This document shows, piece by piece, positions 1 through 9,398 of a stretch of DNA of 64,000 bases. The stretch is taken from positions 82,420 to 146,419 of the forward strand of contig CAVYTO010000003.1 of assembly GCA_963771505.1 (NCBI GenBank). The letters run 5' to 3'. Under the pieces are notes generated by a model. It saw only the letters and a list, made by a program, of their open reading frames with translations. It did not search any database and was not told where the DNA came from. Made by a program: the position numbers and the translations under genes. This stretch comes from JAJPHW01 sp963771505. Its GTDB lineage: Bacteria > Acidobacteriota > Terriglobia > Terriglobales > Acidobacteriaceae. Each line of letters begins with the position of its first letter. Position 1 is the stretch's first letter.

Positions 1-1311
1 GACTTTCATGATTCTGCGCTGACGCCCGGCGTCGTTGGCACGGACGACCCTCCGGCCATTCTTTCGGGAATGGTCGCAGTCACTATGGACACGAAGGGGA
101 AACTCACTCGCTTTAGCGCAATACCGCCTCAGAAAAGTGAAGAGCCTCCAGCGCAGCAAAGCCCTACTGACTGGTCTCAACTTTTTAAGGCGGCTGGACT
201 CGATCCAGAATCGCTCCATAGGGCGCAGCCGCAATGGGTATCTCTTGCCGCGTCGGATGAGCGCATGGCATGGACCGGCTCGTGGTCTGACGGAAATCCT
301 CTTCGAGTCGAAGCGGCAGGGTTTCACGGCAAGCCCGTTTTCTTTTCAGTAATCGGACCGTGGACCAGTCCAAGCCGCATGAAGACAAACAGCGACACGC
401 CCGGACGGGAGGCATCGCAACTAATCCTGGTGTTCATCCTTGTCGCCGTATTTAGCGCCGGCATATTGCTGGCTCGGCGTAATTACCGCCGCAAGCGCGG
501 AGATGTGGACGGCGCGTTTCGCCTGGCTGGCGCAATCTTCGCGCTACAGATGCTCCTGTGGCTTTTTCGCGGACATTTTGCTGCAACCCTCAGCATGTTC
601 ATGGCTTTGGTACTGGCAATTGCCACATCGCTGTTTACCGCGTCTCTGGCCTGGACGCTCTATCTTGCGCTGGAACCCTACATCCGCCGCCACTGGCCGC
701 ATACCATTATTTCCTGGAGCCGGCTGCTGATGGGAAAGTTTCGCGACCCCATTGTGGGCCGCGATGTCCTGTTCGGGTGCGTTCTCGGCGTAGTGTGGCT
801 TTTGATCATCGGTTTTTCCACTTTGCTTTTGGTGCATCGCGGCGCGCCTCCCGATGTCTACTCCACCGCTTACTTCATGGGGCTGCGGCCAGCCGCAGGG
901 GCGTGGCTCGAACATGTTCCAAACTCGATCCAGGGCACCTTGGTTTTTTTCTTCATGCTTCTGCTGCTTCGGGTATTGCTGCGCAAACCATGGCTGGCTA
1001 ATATCGTGTTTGTCGCCATATGGGCGGTGGGCAAGACTCTGGGCAATGATTTCCCGATCATCACTGCTTGTGCGATGGCGCTGCTGTACGGCATCGCCGC
1101 GCTGGTGGTCAATCGCTACGGACTGGTATCCCTCGTAGTCGGCATCTTCATTACAGACTGCCTGAGCGCTGTACCATTCAGTACGGATTTTTCCGCGTGG
1201 TACGCTCCGCAATGCTGGTTGGCACTGGGCAGCGTCCTGGCCCTTACGGTTTGGGGCTTCTATGAGTCGCTCGGGGGCAAACCAATACTGAAATCTGAGC
1301 TACTCGATTAG
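1..1311 (+). CDS. Membrane protein, C-terminal part (cut by left window edge)
   Basis: The frame is open from base 1, so the true start lies outside the window. A soluble stretch of about 130 residues contains a short motif, RVEAAGFHGKPVFF, and ends in a GPW-T-P turn. It is followed by about eight hydrophobic segments and basic loops such as ARRNYRRKRGD. The layout resembles the C-terminal soluble-plus-membrane region fused to Ser/Thr protein kinases in Acidobacteria. That comparison is from memory, and no kinase domain is visible here. It is probably an inner-membrane protein of unknown function. It could also belong to an unrelated multi-pass sensor. Confidence 0.7.
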   Translation, partial: DFHDSALTPGVVGTDDPPAILSGMVAVTMDTKGKLTRFSAIPPQKSEEPPAQQSPTDWSQLFKAAGLDPESLHRAQPQWVSLAASDERMAWTGSWSDGNPLRVEAAGFHGKPVFFSVIGPWTSPSRMKTNSDTPGREASQLILVFILVAVFSAGILLARRNYRRKRGDVDGAFRLAGAIFALQMLLWLFRGHFAATLSMFMALVLAIATSLFTASLAWTLYLALEPYIRRHWPHTIISWSRLLMGKFRDPIVGRDVLFGCVLGVVWLLIIGFSTLLLVHRGAPPDVYSTAYFMGLRPAAGAWLEHVPNSIQGTLVFFFMLLLLRVLLRKPWLANIVFVAIWAVGKTLGNDFPIITACAMALLYGIAALVVNRYGLVSLVVGIFITDCLSAVPFSTDFSAWYAPQCWLALGSVLALTVWGFYESLGGKPILKSELLD

Positions 1312-1338
1312 TGCGACGCCTTTAGCCGGGATGATCCT

Positions 1339-1457
1339 GTAACTTACGTCACCGTCGTTCCCGCTCACCCGAGCGGCGATGTGCTCGAAACTACCCGTTT
1401 TGCGCAAGCCTGTTGCCACCGTCCATGACCCAAAGCCGTTCCGGTGACGTTAGTAAC
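1339..1457. repeat. Imperfect inverted repeat between two genes
   Basis: Two 16-base arms, GTAACTTACGTCACCG at 1339-1354 and CGGTGACGTTAGTAAC at 1442-1457, pair with two mismatches around an 87-base spacer. They occupy most of the space between the membrane protein and the diguanylate cyclase gene. They could be a dispersed repeat, an operator pair or part of a leader structure. No poly-T tract follows, so a terminator is unlikely. Confidence 0.5.
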
Positions 1458-1492
1458 TTGGTGATTGAAAATGCACACTTAAAATAAAGGCC

Positions 1493-3220
1493 GTGGGTCG
1501 TCTAAGTCTAAGTATTCGCAACTGGATGCTGCTTGCGGGGGCGCTCGCCTGCGCGCAGGTGATTGCGTCCGTCGCTTTACGGCCCGGCTACCGCCTGACG
1601 GCGGCAGTGGATTTGATCCAGAGCCTGCTTTTGCTTTCTGTTGTGCTCGCGATGGCAGGTAACATAACACGCACTAGCCATCGAGCAAGAGTGTTTTGGA
1701 TCCTGATCACATTAGGCAGCGCCGCCTGGTTGCTCACGCAACTTCTCTGGACATATTTCGAAGTATTCATGCACGAAAGCGTGCCGAATCCCTTTGTCGG
1801 CGACGTGATTCTATTTCTGCACCTGGTTCCGATGATGGCCGCTTTGGCCCTGAGGCCACATCGCTTTCCCGATCGCCACAATCTGCGTTTGGGCTCCATT
1901 GACTTCAGCCTGCTCTTTGTCTGGTGGCTTTATCTCTATCTCTTTGTGGTTATTCCCTGGCAGTACATCACGGTCGATGTGGCGCTGTACGGAAGCAACT
2001 TCGACATTTTGTACACGATCGAACACGTCGTCTTTCTCATCGGCGTTCATCTGGTGTGGCGGAACAGCTCCGGAGCGTGGCGTGTCATCTACCGTCAGCT
2101 TCTGTACGCCAGCATCGTTTACGCTTTCGCATCGATCACGTGCGGACTGGCAATCGACTTCGGCACCTATTACACGGGAAGTCTTTACGATATTCCGCTG
2201 GCCGTGGGCATGGCATGGTTTACGTACGTTGGGCTCATGGCGCGACAACTATCGGTCGAGCCTGAATCCGCTGACGGAGTGCAAAGCGAAGGTAGCGTGT
2301 GGATTGCCCGCAGCGGCATGTGCGTCGCGCTGACCCTGCCACTCTTGGCATTGGTAGCACTTGGTCACCCATCGTTGCCGCCGGCTGTGAAAGGTTTCAG
2401 GCTCACGTTGACGCTGATCACCATCGTGGTGGTTGGCTCATTGAGATCGTGGCGGCAGCTCAAGCTCGACAAGGCGCTCGATCAAGCCCACATGGACTTG
2501 CGCGAAGATTCACTGACCGACCTGCTGACTGGCGCAAGAAACCGGCGCTATTTCACGTCAACCGTTGAGCGGGACGTCCAGCAGGCGATTCGCTCCTACA
2601 CCTCACCGGACGGAACCGATGTACGGAACCGGGACCTGATCTTCTATCTGATCGACGCGGACTGCTTCAAGGAGGTCAACGACCGCTTTGGACACGAGGT
2701 CGGTGACGATGTGTTGATTGAGACAGCGCGACGCATTAGTTCCGCCATTCGCAACTCCGATGTATTGATTCGATGGGGCGGAGACGAGTTCATGGTCGTG
2801 TCGAGATATACAAACCGCGACGACGCCAGAACCTTGGCGCAGCGTGTTCTGGACGCGGTGGGAGGCACAGACTTTGAGGTAGGTGCGAACCGCATGCGAC
2901 GAAGCTGTTCCGTGGGATGGGCGGTGTTTCCCTGGTTCGTCAGCACCCCAGCCGCGGCGGCGTATGAGGAAGTTCTCAGGTTGGCGGATGCGGCGATGTA
3001 CGAAGCTAAGCAGGCAGGCCGGAACCGCGCCGTTGGCATGCTTCCAGAGCGTGCTCAGTCGGACGCAACAAAAATCACGGAACGAACTCTAAGCCTTGCC
3101 GAACGCCTGGCTGCGCGTAGCGTGCTGAATGAGGGACCTCCGATGGGAGACGAAGCGCCATCGACCGTGTCTTCCGGCAGGGCGTTCGCGGCGGCGCAAG
3201 ACATGCAGGGCCACGCCTGA
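1493..3220 (+). CDS. Membrane-anchored GGDEF diguanylate cyclase
   Basis: It is likely to make cyclic di-GMP from two GTP. The N-terminal half holds about nine hydrophobic segments (residues 10-330) forming a membrane sensor module. A GGDEF domain follows, with an intact GGDEF motif at residues 429-433. An RNSD sequence ends five residues before it and matches the RxxD product-inhibition site, so feedback by c-di-GMP is expected. DLLTGARNRRYF marks the domain start. The GTG start at 1493 follows a weakly matching leader. The C-terminal 60 residues are low-complexity. A PilZ protein lies near the other end of the window (62.1 kb). No EAL domain is present. Confidence 0.93.
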   Translation: MGRLSLSIRNWMLLAGALACAQVIASVALRPGYRLTAAVDLIQSLLLLSVVLAMAGNITRTSHRARVFWILITLGSAAWLLTQLLWTYFEVFMHESVPNPFVGDVILFLHLVPMMAALALRPHRFPDRHNLRLGSIDFSLLFVWWLYLYLFVVIPWQYITVDVALYGSNFDILYTIEHVVFLIGVHLVWRNSSGAWRVIYRQLLYASIVYAFASITCGLAIDFGTYYTGSLYDIPLAVGMAWFTYVGLMARQLSVEPESADGVQSEGSVWIARSGMCVALTLPLLALVALGHPSLPPAVKGFRLTLTLITIVVVGSLRSWRQLKLDKALDQAHMDLREDSLTDLLTGARNRRYFTSTVERDVQQAIRSYTSPDGTDVRNRDLIFYLIDADCFKEVNDRFGHEVGDDVLIETARRISSAIRNSDVLIRWGGDEFMVVSRYTNRDDARTLAQRVLDAVGGTDFEVGANRMRRSCSVGWAVFPWFVSTPAAAAYEEVLRLADAAMYEAKQAGRNRAVGMLPERAQSDATKITERTLSLAERLAARSVLNEGPPMGDEAPSTVSSGRAFAAAQDMQGHA

Positions 3221-3289
3221 AACCAGCTTGGAAATCCACAACCCACAATAAAGAAGCCCGGTTGCCATTGCTGTCGTCTAAAGCTAATA

Positions 3290-5215
3290 GTGTCTCCAGC
3301 GACTTCAGAAATAAAGCAAGCAGCTACGCCCGCCAGTTCGACCCCCGTTCCTAAAACGCAACGTTTGCGGGCTGTCCTGCCGGCCATTTGGGACTTGGTC
3401 TTGCCTCGCCGTTGGTTGCTGGCGCTTGGCTTTTTGCTGATGGTGATCAACCGGGTCTCCGGGCTGGTTCTTCCCTACTCAACGAAATTTCTGATCGATA
3501 CGGTCATAGTGAAGCGGCACGTAAATCAGCTGCGCTCTCTGGTACTGGTGGTTTTGCTGGCCACGATCGTTCAAGGCATTACCTCCTTCGCGCTGACCCA
3601 ACTGCTTTCGAAGGCGGCGCAGAGGCTGATTACCGAGTTGCGCCAGAAGGTCCAGGCACACATTGGAAAGCTGTCTGTCGCGTTTCACGATTCGACCAAG
3701 ACGGGCACACTAGTCTCCCGGATCATGAGCGACGTCGAAGGCGTGCGAAACCTGATCGGAACTGGGTTGGTTGACTTTGTTGGCGGCCTTTTGAGCGCAG
3801 CCATCGCACTGGTGGTCTTGTTCCGCATCAGCGCGGTCATGACTGCGATCGCGTTTGGGTTTTTATTCTTCTTTGCGATCGCCCTGAATCGCGCGTTCGG
3901 CACGATTCGTCCCATCTTTCGCGAGCGCGGAAAAATTACCGCCGAAGTCACGGGAAGGCTGTCGGAATCTCTCGGCGGCATTCGCGTCATCAAGGGTTAT
4001 CACGCAGAAGATCGCGAGGAGAGAGTCTTTTCCAGCGGCGTGACCCGCCTACTCGAAAATGTGATGCGCACTCTGACGGCAACATCCGTCATGAGCCTTT
4101 CCGCCAGCGTGTTGCTGGGCGGCGTGGGTGCCGTGATTATGTACGTGGGTTCGCGGCAGATATTGGCGGGCACGCTGACCATCGGCGGCTTCTTTACTTA
4201 CACGCTGTTCCTAGGATTTCTCATCGCTCCGATCATGCAGATTGTTCAGATCGGCACGCAGTTGACTGAGGCTGTCGCCGGACTGGAACGCACGCAGGAA
4301 ATTCTCAGCGAAAGCCAGGAAGACAAAGATCCCCGCCGAACGGTCGCTCTACCACCGCTGGAAGGAAACATTGAATTCGACGACGTCAGTTTCAGCTACG
4401 ACGGCATTCGGACGGTGCTGCACGACATCTCCTTCACGGCTTCGCCGGGTACTGTAACGGCGTTGGTTGGATCTTCGGGCTCGGGGAAGTCCACCACGAT
4501 TGGACTTGTGTCTGCATTCTACGTCCCCCGCAAGGGGGTGGTCCGCGTGGATGGCGTTGATTTGAGCACCGTGAAGCTCGACTCCTACCGCACTCAACTC
4601 GGCGTCGTGCTCCAGGAATCGTTTCTGTTTGATGGAAGCATCAGGGACAATGTTGCTTTTTCGCGTCCCGATGCAAACGATGCGCAAGTCCTTAGGGCCT
4701 GCCAGATCGCGCGAGTGGATGAGTTCGCGGAATCTTTTGCGGACAGGTACGACACGATCGTGGGTGAACGGGGAGTCAAACTTTCCGGCGGCCAGCGCCA
4801 GCGCATTTCAATTGCTCGGGCGCTTTTGGCCGAGCCGCGCATTCTCATTCTTGACGAAGCAACTTCCAGTCTCGACTCCGAATCGGAAGCCCTTATTCAG
4901 CAAGGTCTTTCTTACCTGATGAAGGGACGAACTACATTCGTAATTGCCCATAGGCTTTCGACCATCCGGCGGGCCGACCAGATATTAGTGATGGAGCAGG
5001 GCAGGATTGTCGAACGCGGCATACATAAGGATCTGTTGGCGCAACGTGGACGCTATTTCGATCTTTACACGAAACAGCACGAGGTGGAGACCAACCTGTT
5101 CCTTGCTCCTGGCGAAGGTGGCTCGAGCACTTCTCGTGATGATCGAACAAACAAACAAAGCAAAATTCCCGGCGTTGCGGATGCGCTCGACCTGGTGAGA
5201 GGCAACGTCCGCTGA
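3290..5215 (+). CDS. ABC transporter, fused permease and ATPase (exporter type)
   Basis: This is a half-transporter of the MsbA/lipid-multidrug exporter type. A six-helix transmembrane domain (about residues 25-320) is followed by a nucleotide-binding domain. That domain has Walker A GSSGSGKST at 394-402, signature LSGGQ at 498, Walker B ILILDEATS at 518-526 and the H-loop IAHRLST. All catalytic motifs are intact, so it should work as a homodimer in the inner membrane. The GTG start at 3290 is the best placed. The next ABC ATPase begins five bases after the stop, so the two are probably cotranscribed. The substrate cannot be read from sequence. Confidence 0.94.
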   Translation: MSPATSEIKQAATPASSTPVPKTQRLRAVLPAIWDLVLPRRWLLALGFLLMVINRVSGLVLPYSTKFLIDTVIVKRHVNQLRSLVLVVLLATIVQGITSFALTQLLSKAAQRLITELRQKVQAHIGKLSVAFHDSTKTGTLVSRIMSDVEGVRNLIGTGLVDFVGGLLSAAIALVVLFRISAVMTAIAFGFLFFFAIALNRAFGTIRPIFRERGKITAEVTGRLSESLGGIRVIKGYHAEDREERVFSSGVTRLLENVMRTLTATSVMSLSASVLLGGVGAVIMYVGSRQILAGTLTIGGFFTYTLFLGFLIAPIMQIVQIGTQLTEAVAGLERTQEILSESQEDKDPRRTVALPPLEGNIEFDDVSFSYDGIRTVLHDISFTASPGTVTALVGSSGSGKSTTIGLVSAFYVPRKGVVRVDGVDLSTVKLDSYRTQLGVVLQESFLFDGSIRDNVAFSRPDANDAQVLRACQIARVDEFAESFADRYDTIVGERGVKLSGGQRQRISIARALLAEPRILILDEATSSLDSESEALIQQGLSYLMKGRTTFVIAHRLSTIRRADQILVMEQGRIVERGIHKDLLAQRGRYFDLYTKQHEVETNLFLAPGEGGSSTSRDDRTNKQSKIPGVADALDLVRGNVR

Positions 5216-5219
5216 CCGC

Positions 5220-5936
5220 ATGAGCCAGAACGAAATCCAAGTCACTGATGTTTGCCGCAACTACGCAATGGGCGAAGCGACCATCCGCGCCGTAGACGGC
5301 GTTTCGCTCAAGGCCGAGCCCGGTGAATTCGTCGCGCTCTTAGGCACGTCGGGTTCGGGCAAATCGTCGTTGCTGAATTTGATCGCGGGACTGGACCGGC
5401 CAACATCGGGCAGCATCGTAGTGAATGACAAAGATCTCGCAACGATGTCGCGGGACGCCCTCGCCAAATACCGCCTGCACACGGTCGGCATGGTATTTCA
5501 GTCATTCAATCTCATTCCCAGCATGACCCTGGTCGAGAATGTCGAGCTGCCATTGCGTTTTGCCGAAGTTGATCGTGAGAAGCGCGAAGCCATGGCCGAG
5601 AAATCCCTCGCACGCGTTGGCCTTGGCTCACGCTTGCATCACCGGCCCCCTGAACTTTCCGGCGGCGAGCAACAACGGGCCTCGCTGGCCCGTGCTCTCA
5701 TCAACGAGCCCAAGATTCTGCTGGCGGATGAACCTACAGGGAACCTCGACAGCCGCACCGGAACTGAAATCATGAACTTCATCCGCGAATTTAATCGCAC
5801 CCTGGGTATGACCGTAATTATGGTGACTCATGAAAGAGCGTTGGCGGAACGATACGTGCGCCGCATGGTATTTCTCGCCGACGGAAAGCTGATTGGCGAC
5901 CGACCGAATGTTGCCAGCGACGGAGCGAATTCGTGA
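5220..5936 (+). CDS. ABC transporter ATP-binding protein, MacB/LolD type
   Basis: This is a stand-alone ATPase of the MacB/LolD/FtsE group. Walker A GTSGSGKSS starts near residue 42, the signature LSGGEQQRA near 146, and Walker B ILLADEPTGNLD near 166. The sequence VFQSFNLIPSMTLVENVELP is typical of this group. It starts five bases after the previous stop, and its own stop overlaps the GTG of the following MacB-like permease by four bases. This implies translational coupling and a shared complex. Likely roles are mechanotransmission-driven export or lipoprotein/peptide handling at the cell envelope. The substrate is unknown. Confidence 0.94.
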   Translation: MSQNEIQVTDVCRNYAMGEATIRAVDGVSLKAEPGEFVALLGTSGSGKSSLLNLIAGLDRPTSGSIVVNDKDLATMSRDALAKYRLHTVGMVFQSFNLIPSMTLVENVELPLRFAEVDREKREAMAEKSLARVGLGSRLHHRPPELSGGEQQRASLARALINEPKILLADEPTGNLDSRTGTEIMNFIREFNRTLGMTVIMVTHERALAERYVRRMVFLADGKLIGDRPNVASDGANS

Positions 5937-7315
5937 AACTGCAGGACGTGACCGAGCTAGCGCTGCGGAATTTGCGCGAATCCGTACTGCGGAATTCGCT
6001 GACCACGCTGGGCATTTCCGTTGGCGTGGCATCGCTGGTAGCCATGCTCTCACTTGGCATCGGTTTGCAAAAGTTGGCTGCACGGCGGCTGCAAAAGTCT
6101 GGATTGTTCGACACGATCATCGTGACCTCGAGGCGCGATTTGCGCAACTTCAGCCGGGAAGAAGAACTCAGCGGGCCGGCGCCCGCGCAGAGCCCAGCGT
6201 TGGATGAACCAGCGCGAGCTAAAATTCAGCAAATCTCGAATGTCGTGGAAGCCTACCCCGACATTCGCTTCATCACTGAACTGCGGTTCCAGGACAAGCC
6301 GCATCTCACAATGGTTTCAGGCATGCCTGATTCCGCCCGCAGCAACGAAGCGTTTCAAGGCATGCAGGGTGGCTTCTTCTCGTCCGACCTGGCGCCAGAA
6401 GTCATCCTGGAAAAGACTTTTGCCGAGGATCTGCTGGGCAAGGCGCCGAAGGCCGGGTCCGAAGAACCCAAACTGGCGGACTTAGCTGGGCCGTTGCTAG
6501 GCAAGGATTTGACCCTGCGCTACGCCGAGCGCACTGCACCCGCCGCCGCATCGACCGACGACTCATCAGCTTCAGCCAGCGCTTATTCCGTCGTGCAACG
6601 CCAGCAGAGCGTGAAAATTGTCGGCATCTCAGAAACCAATCCAGAGACAATGCGCGGCCAGGGCGGCGCGAAAGCCTATCTGCCGCTCAAATTCGCAGAG
6701 AATCTCCACGTAATGCAACCTGCCGATCTGCGCAATTCCGACAACGCCGCTTCTGGCGCGCCATCGTATTCCACCGTGAGCGTGCGAGTGGACAGCCCAG
6801 CGCGAGTGCTGACGGTGGAAGCGGCCATCAAGAAAATCGGATTCAACACCTTCTCAATTACGGATGCCACGGCTGGCTTGCGGCAATTTTTTGCCGTGCT
6901 CGATTTGTTCCTCGGGATTTTTGGCAGCCTTGCGCTTGCGGTTGCATCCATTGGAATCGTGAATACGCTGGTGATGGCAATTCTCGAACGGCGCCGGGAA
7001 ATTGGGATCATGAAAGCGATTGGCGCGAGTGACTCGGATGTGAAGGGTCTCTTCTTCGCGGAAGCCGGCGCGATGGGCATTCTTGGCGGACTGCTTGGAG
7101 TCAGCCTCGGCTGGACAATCGGCCGCGTCATCAACGCCGGAGCTAATGTCTATTTAAAGCGCCACCAATTTCCACCGGAGCAAATATGGTTTGTACCCTG
7201 GTGGCTCGTCGCCGGGGCTATTGGATTTTCTATTGTGGTGAGTCTGCTCTCTGGTCTCTATCCCGCATCGCGCGCCGCTAGACTCGACCCCGTGCAGGCG
7301 CTGCGTTATGAGTGA
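5933..7315 (+). CDS. ABC transporter permease, MacB/FtsX family
   Basis: It shows the standard MacB-like topology. One N-terminal transmembrane helix (about residues 20-45) is followed by a long periplasmic core domain of about 270 residues. Three C-terminal helices then form the FtsX-like permease unit, with the family motif ERRREIGIMKAIGAS in the first loop. The GTG start overlaps the end of the ATPase gene by four bases, and the two should form one complex. The periplasmic domain has an Ala/Ser-rich insertion around residues 200-215. Its 3' end overlaps the next gene by eight bases. Confidence 0.93.
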   Translation: MKLQDVTELALRNLRESVLRNSLTTLGISVGVASLVAMLSLGIGLQKLAARRLQKSGLFDTIIVTSRRDLRNFSREEELSGPAPAQSPALDEPARAKIQQISNVVEAYPDIRFITELRFQDKPHLTMVSGMPDSARSNEAFQGMQGGFFSSDLAPEVILEKTFAEDLLGKAPKAGSEEPKLADLAGPLLGKDLTLRYAERTAPAAASTDDSSASASAYSVVQRQQSVKIVGISETNPETMRGQGGAKAYLPLKFAENLHVMQPADLRNSDNAASGAPSYSTVSVRVDSPARVLTVEAAIKKIGFNTFSITDATAGLRQFFAVLDLFLGIFGSLALAVASIGIVNTLVMAILERRREIGIMKAIGASDSDVKGLFFAEAGAMGILGGLLGVSLGWTIGRVINAGANVYLKRHQFPPEQIWFVPWWLVAGAIGFSIVVSLLSGLYPASRAARLDPVQALRYE

Positions 7316-8219
7316 ACAAGCCTTGTTTAAACAGCTTATCGGCTTCGCGAGTTTCGTTGCGGTGGTCTGCGCGCCGATGTTCGGCCAAAGCCGCGTCGAC
7401 TGCAACGTCATGACTAGCCGCATTCTTAGTCAGCCGGTTAGGTATTGCGTTTTGGTTCCCGCGGGATACGACACTGACCAGAAGCAAAAATATCCGGTGC
7501 TCTATTTTCTTCATGGCCTCGGGGAAAATGAGCAAGCACTGTTCAATAGCGGCGGATGGAATGTGGTCGACGATCTAAGGCAGAAGCACGAGATCGGCGA
7601 CTTCCTGATTGCCACGCCCGAGGCCAAGGCAAGTTTTTACGTGAATTCCGCCGACGGTCGCGTCGCTTACAGTGATTTTTTTCTTCACGAATTCATGCCG
7701 ATGATTGCGGCAAAATACAGGGTGCTGAACGACCGCAAACACCGCGCCATCAGCGGAATTTCCATGGGCGGCTTCGGAGCTTTCCGGTTTGCATTTGCCT
7801 ATCCTGATCTCTTTTCGGCGGTGAGTGCGGAAAGCGCGGCTTTGATGACGGAAACGCCGGCCGACCTCGACGCCGCCATGCAATCTGGGGGGGGACTGGG
7901 ACGGGTCATGGGACCAGTCTTCGGTAATCCAGTGAACGTCAAACTATGGGAGGCGAACGATCCGTTCGATCTGGCGCGAAAGAATAAAGCCGGTATCGCC
8001 AAGCTGGCGATTTATTTCAATTGTGGACGAGAAGATGATTTCGGGTTTGAGAACGGCGCGAAGGCGATGGACCGGCAACTCACGAGCGAAGGCGTGAAAC
8101 ACGAATTCTATTTATTTCCCGGGAATCACAACATGGACTATTTCCTCGCTCACCTGGGCGAAGTTATTAAATTCCACTCACAGCACTTCGGGCTGACCCC
8201 AATCGAGTCGGCGAAGTAG
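7308..8219 (+). CDS. Secreted esterase, esterase D/tributyrin esterase family
   Basis: This is an alpha/beta-hydrolase of the PF00756 type. A hydrophobic N-terminus (about residues 10-27, ending FGQS) looks like a signal peptide, so it acts outside the cytoplasm. The nucleophile elbow GISMGGFGAF places Ser at residue 152. A late acid (EDDF, about 243) and His274 in GNHNMDYF complete a plausible triad. YFLHGLGENE supplies the oxyanion-hole region. The ATG lies inside the last codons of the permease gene, so the two are coupled. The substrate may be an acyl or feruloyl ester and is unknown. Confidence 0.9.
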   Translation: MSEQALFKQLIGFASFVAVVCAPMFGQSRVDCNVMTSRILSQPVRYCVLVPAGYDTDQKQKYPVLYFLHGLGENEQALFNSGGWNVVDDLRQKHEIGDFLIATPEAKASFYVNSADGRVAYSDFFLHEFMPMIAAKYRVLNDRKHRAISGISMGGFGAFRFAFAYPDLFSAVSAESAALMTETPADLDAAMQSGGGLGRVMGPVFGNPVNVKLWEANDPFDLARKNKAGIAKLAIYFNCGREDDFGFENGAKAMDRQLTSEGVKHEFYLFPGNHNMDYFLAHLGEVIKFHSQHFGLTPIESAK

Positions 8220-8230
8220 CGGCTCGCTGT

Positions 8231-8773
8231 TCAGTCGTGCGCGGACGCCGAGAATTTCAACGCGAAATCCCTGTCCGACTTCCTGCGCGTGTTAATCGGA
8301 AGGATATCCGATTGCCACTGCCACCCGCGGCGGCCGTTTTCCAATGTCACGCTCTTCGCTTCTCCATATTCTGATAAGCGATTTAGCACTGTGGTGACCG
8401 AGGCAAGCAAATCTTTGTGGCGCAACTCAACCTGGTCGAGCCGAGCTTTCACACCTTCACTTACCTCTCTGGCAGTGAGCGGACCATCCGCTTCCATCAG
8501 AATCATGCGGCAAGTCTTTGTGAATCCGGGTTGGGTCGACTTGCGTTTGCCATCGATTGATTCGAGCCAGTCGTCCTCAACTACACCCTTGCCGAACACG
8601 GTGGCCAAGCCGACGATCGTGCGTTTAACCGTCCCGATGCGCTGCATAATCTCGCTGCGTTTATGTAGAAGTTCCTGAAGTTCCGCATGCGCGGCCCTCA
8701 CTACTTCATGTACGTGACTATCCTCTGTTTCAAGAGCCCGCGCTTCTATCTGAGTTTCCATCTTGCTCTCCAT
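8231..8773 (-). CDS. Small protein with coiled coil and winged-helix-like region
   Basis: The family is not recognised. The ATG at 8773 is preferred because GAGGA sits seven bases upstream. A longer GTG start at 8875 is also open, but its N-terminus is basic and low-complexity. Residues about 1-60 are charged and helical (coiled coil). The second half, from RMILMEADGPLTAREVSEGV to a final GRRGWQWQ, reads like a winged-helix domain that would bind DNA or protein. It converges on the esterase gene with 11 bases between stops. It may be a small regulator. Confidence 0.7.
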   Translation of the reverse strand: MESKMETQIEARALETEDSHVHEVVRAAHAELQELLHKRSEIMQRIGTVKRTIVGLATVFGKGVVEDDWLESIDGKRKSTQPGFTKTCRMILMEADGPLTAREVSEGVKARLDQVELRHKDLLASVTTVLNRLSEYGEAKSVTLENGRRGWQWQSDILPINTRRKSDRDFALKFSASAHD

Positions 8774-8875
8774 CTGAGTCCTCGGAGCCCGCGACTTTCG
8801 CCGCAGTTGTTGTGATGCGTTGGAGGTTGATGTTTGCTGCTTTCGCTCTGCTCTTATTTTCTTATGCAACTTCAC

Positions 8876-9398
8876 TGCCTTTCACGCCCGGCAGCGGCTC
8901 TGTATAAGTTTGTAAACAAACCGATGACGCTGTTAGTGCTTTGACGCGGCGGTATCGAAAAGGAAAGTGCGGATCGCATAAAACTTCGCTTTCCGTCACA
9001 TTTCAGCAGGAGTTTTACATTCGAGTGTGGTTGACCTGCACTGTTCCCCAGGGTTCGGTTGCTCGCTCTTCCAAATCCCGTAGACATGCGCCGCGCACAT
9101 ACGAAGAAGCATATCGCTGGGCGTAAATCGGACCCCTCCGAAATTACAACCGGCTGTCGCTTCACATCATGAGCACACTGTTTTGTGTGGTGCCCGCAAC
9201 CTTCTAAAGCAACCAACTTCATGGGCACGCTAAACCAAGTATCGTATTCCCCTGGATTTTCTAATCAGATTGTTATTCCCGTCGTCCCAACATTCTTTTC
9301 CCCGTATTTGTTATGGGCGCGCCCGTGCATTTGATCAAGTCGAATCGCCGAGCTTCGGATCCATCGATGATCGACGTAAATCAGGCGGGAGAGAAAAT
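8876..9398. other. Intergenic region without a recognised gene
   Basis: About 520 bases lie between the small minus-strand gene and the TonB-receptor-like gene. Only short overlapping open frames without family features are present. The last bases carry the ribosome-binding site GGGAG for the downstream ATG at 9399. No repeats or tRNA are seen. The promoters of the two divergent genes must lie here, but no convincing -35/-10 pair stands out. Confidence 0.6.

Noticed and set aside
544..1212. A 222-codon minus-strand frame
   Set aside because: It is antisense to the membrane protein, rich in Gln/His/Arg, and has no domain or ribosome-binding site.
8872..9228. A 118-codon minus-strand frame upstream of the TonB-receptor-like gene
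   Set aside because: It has no ribosome-binding site, no family feature, and a composition unlike neighbouring genes.
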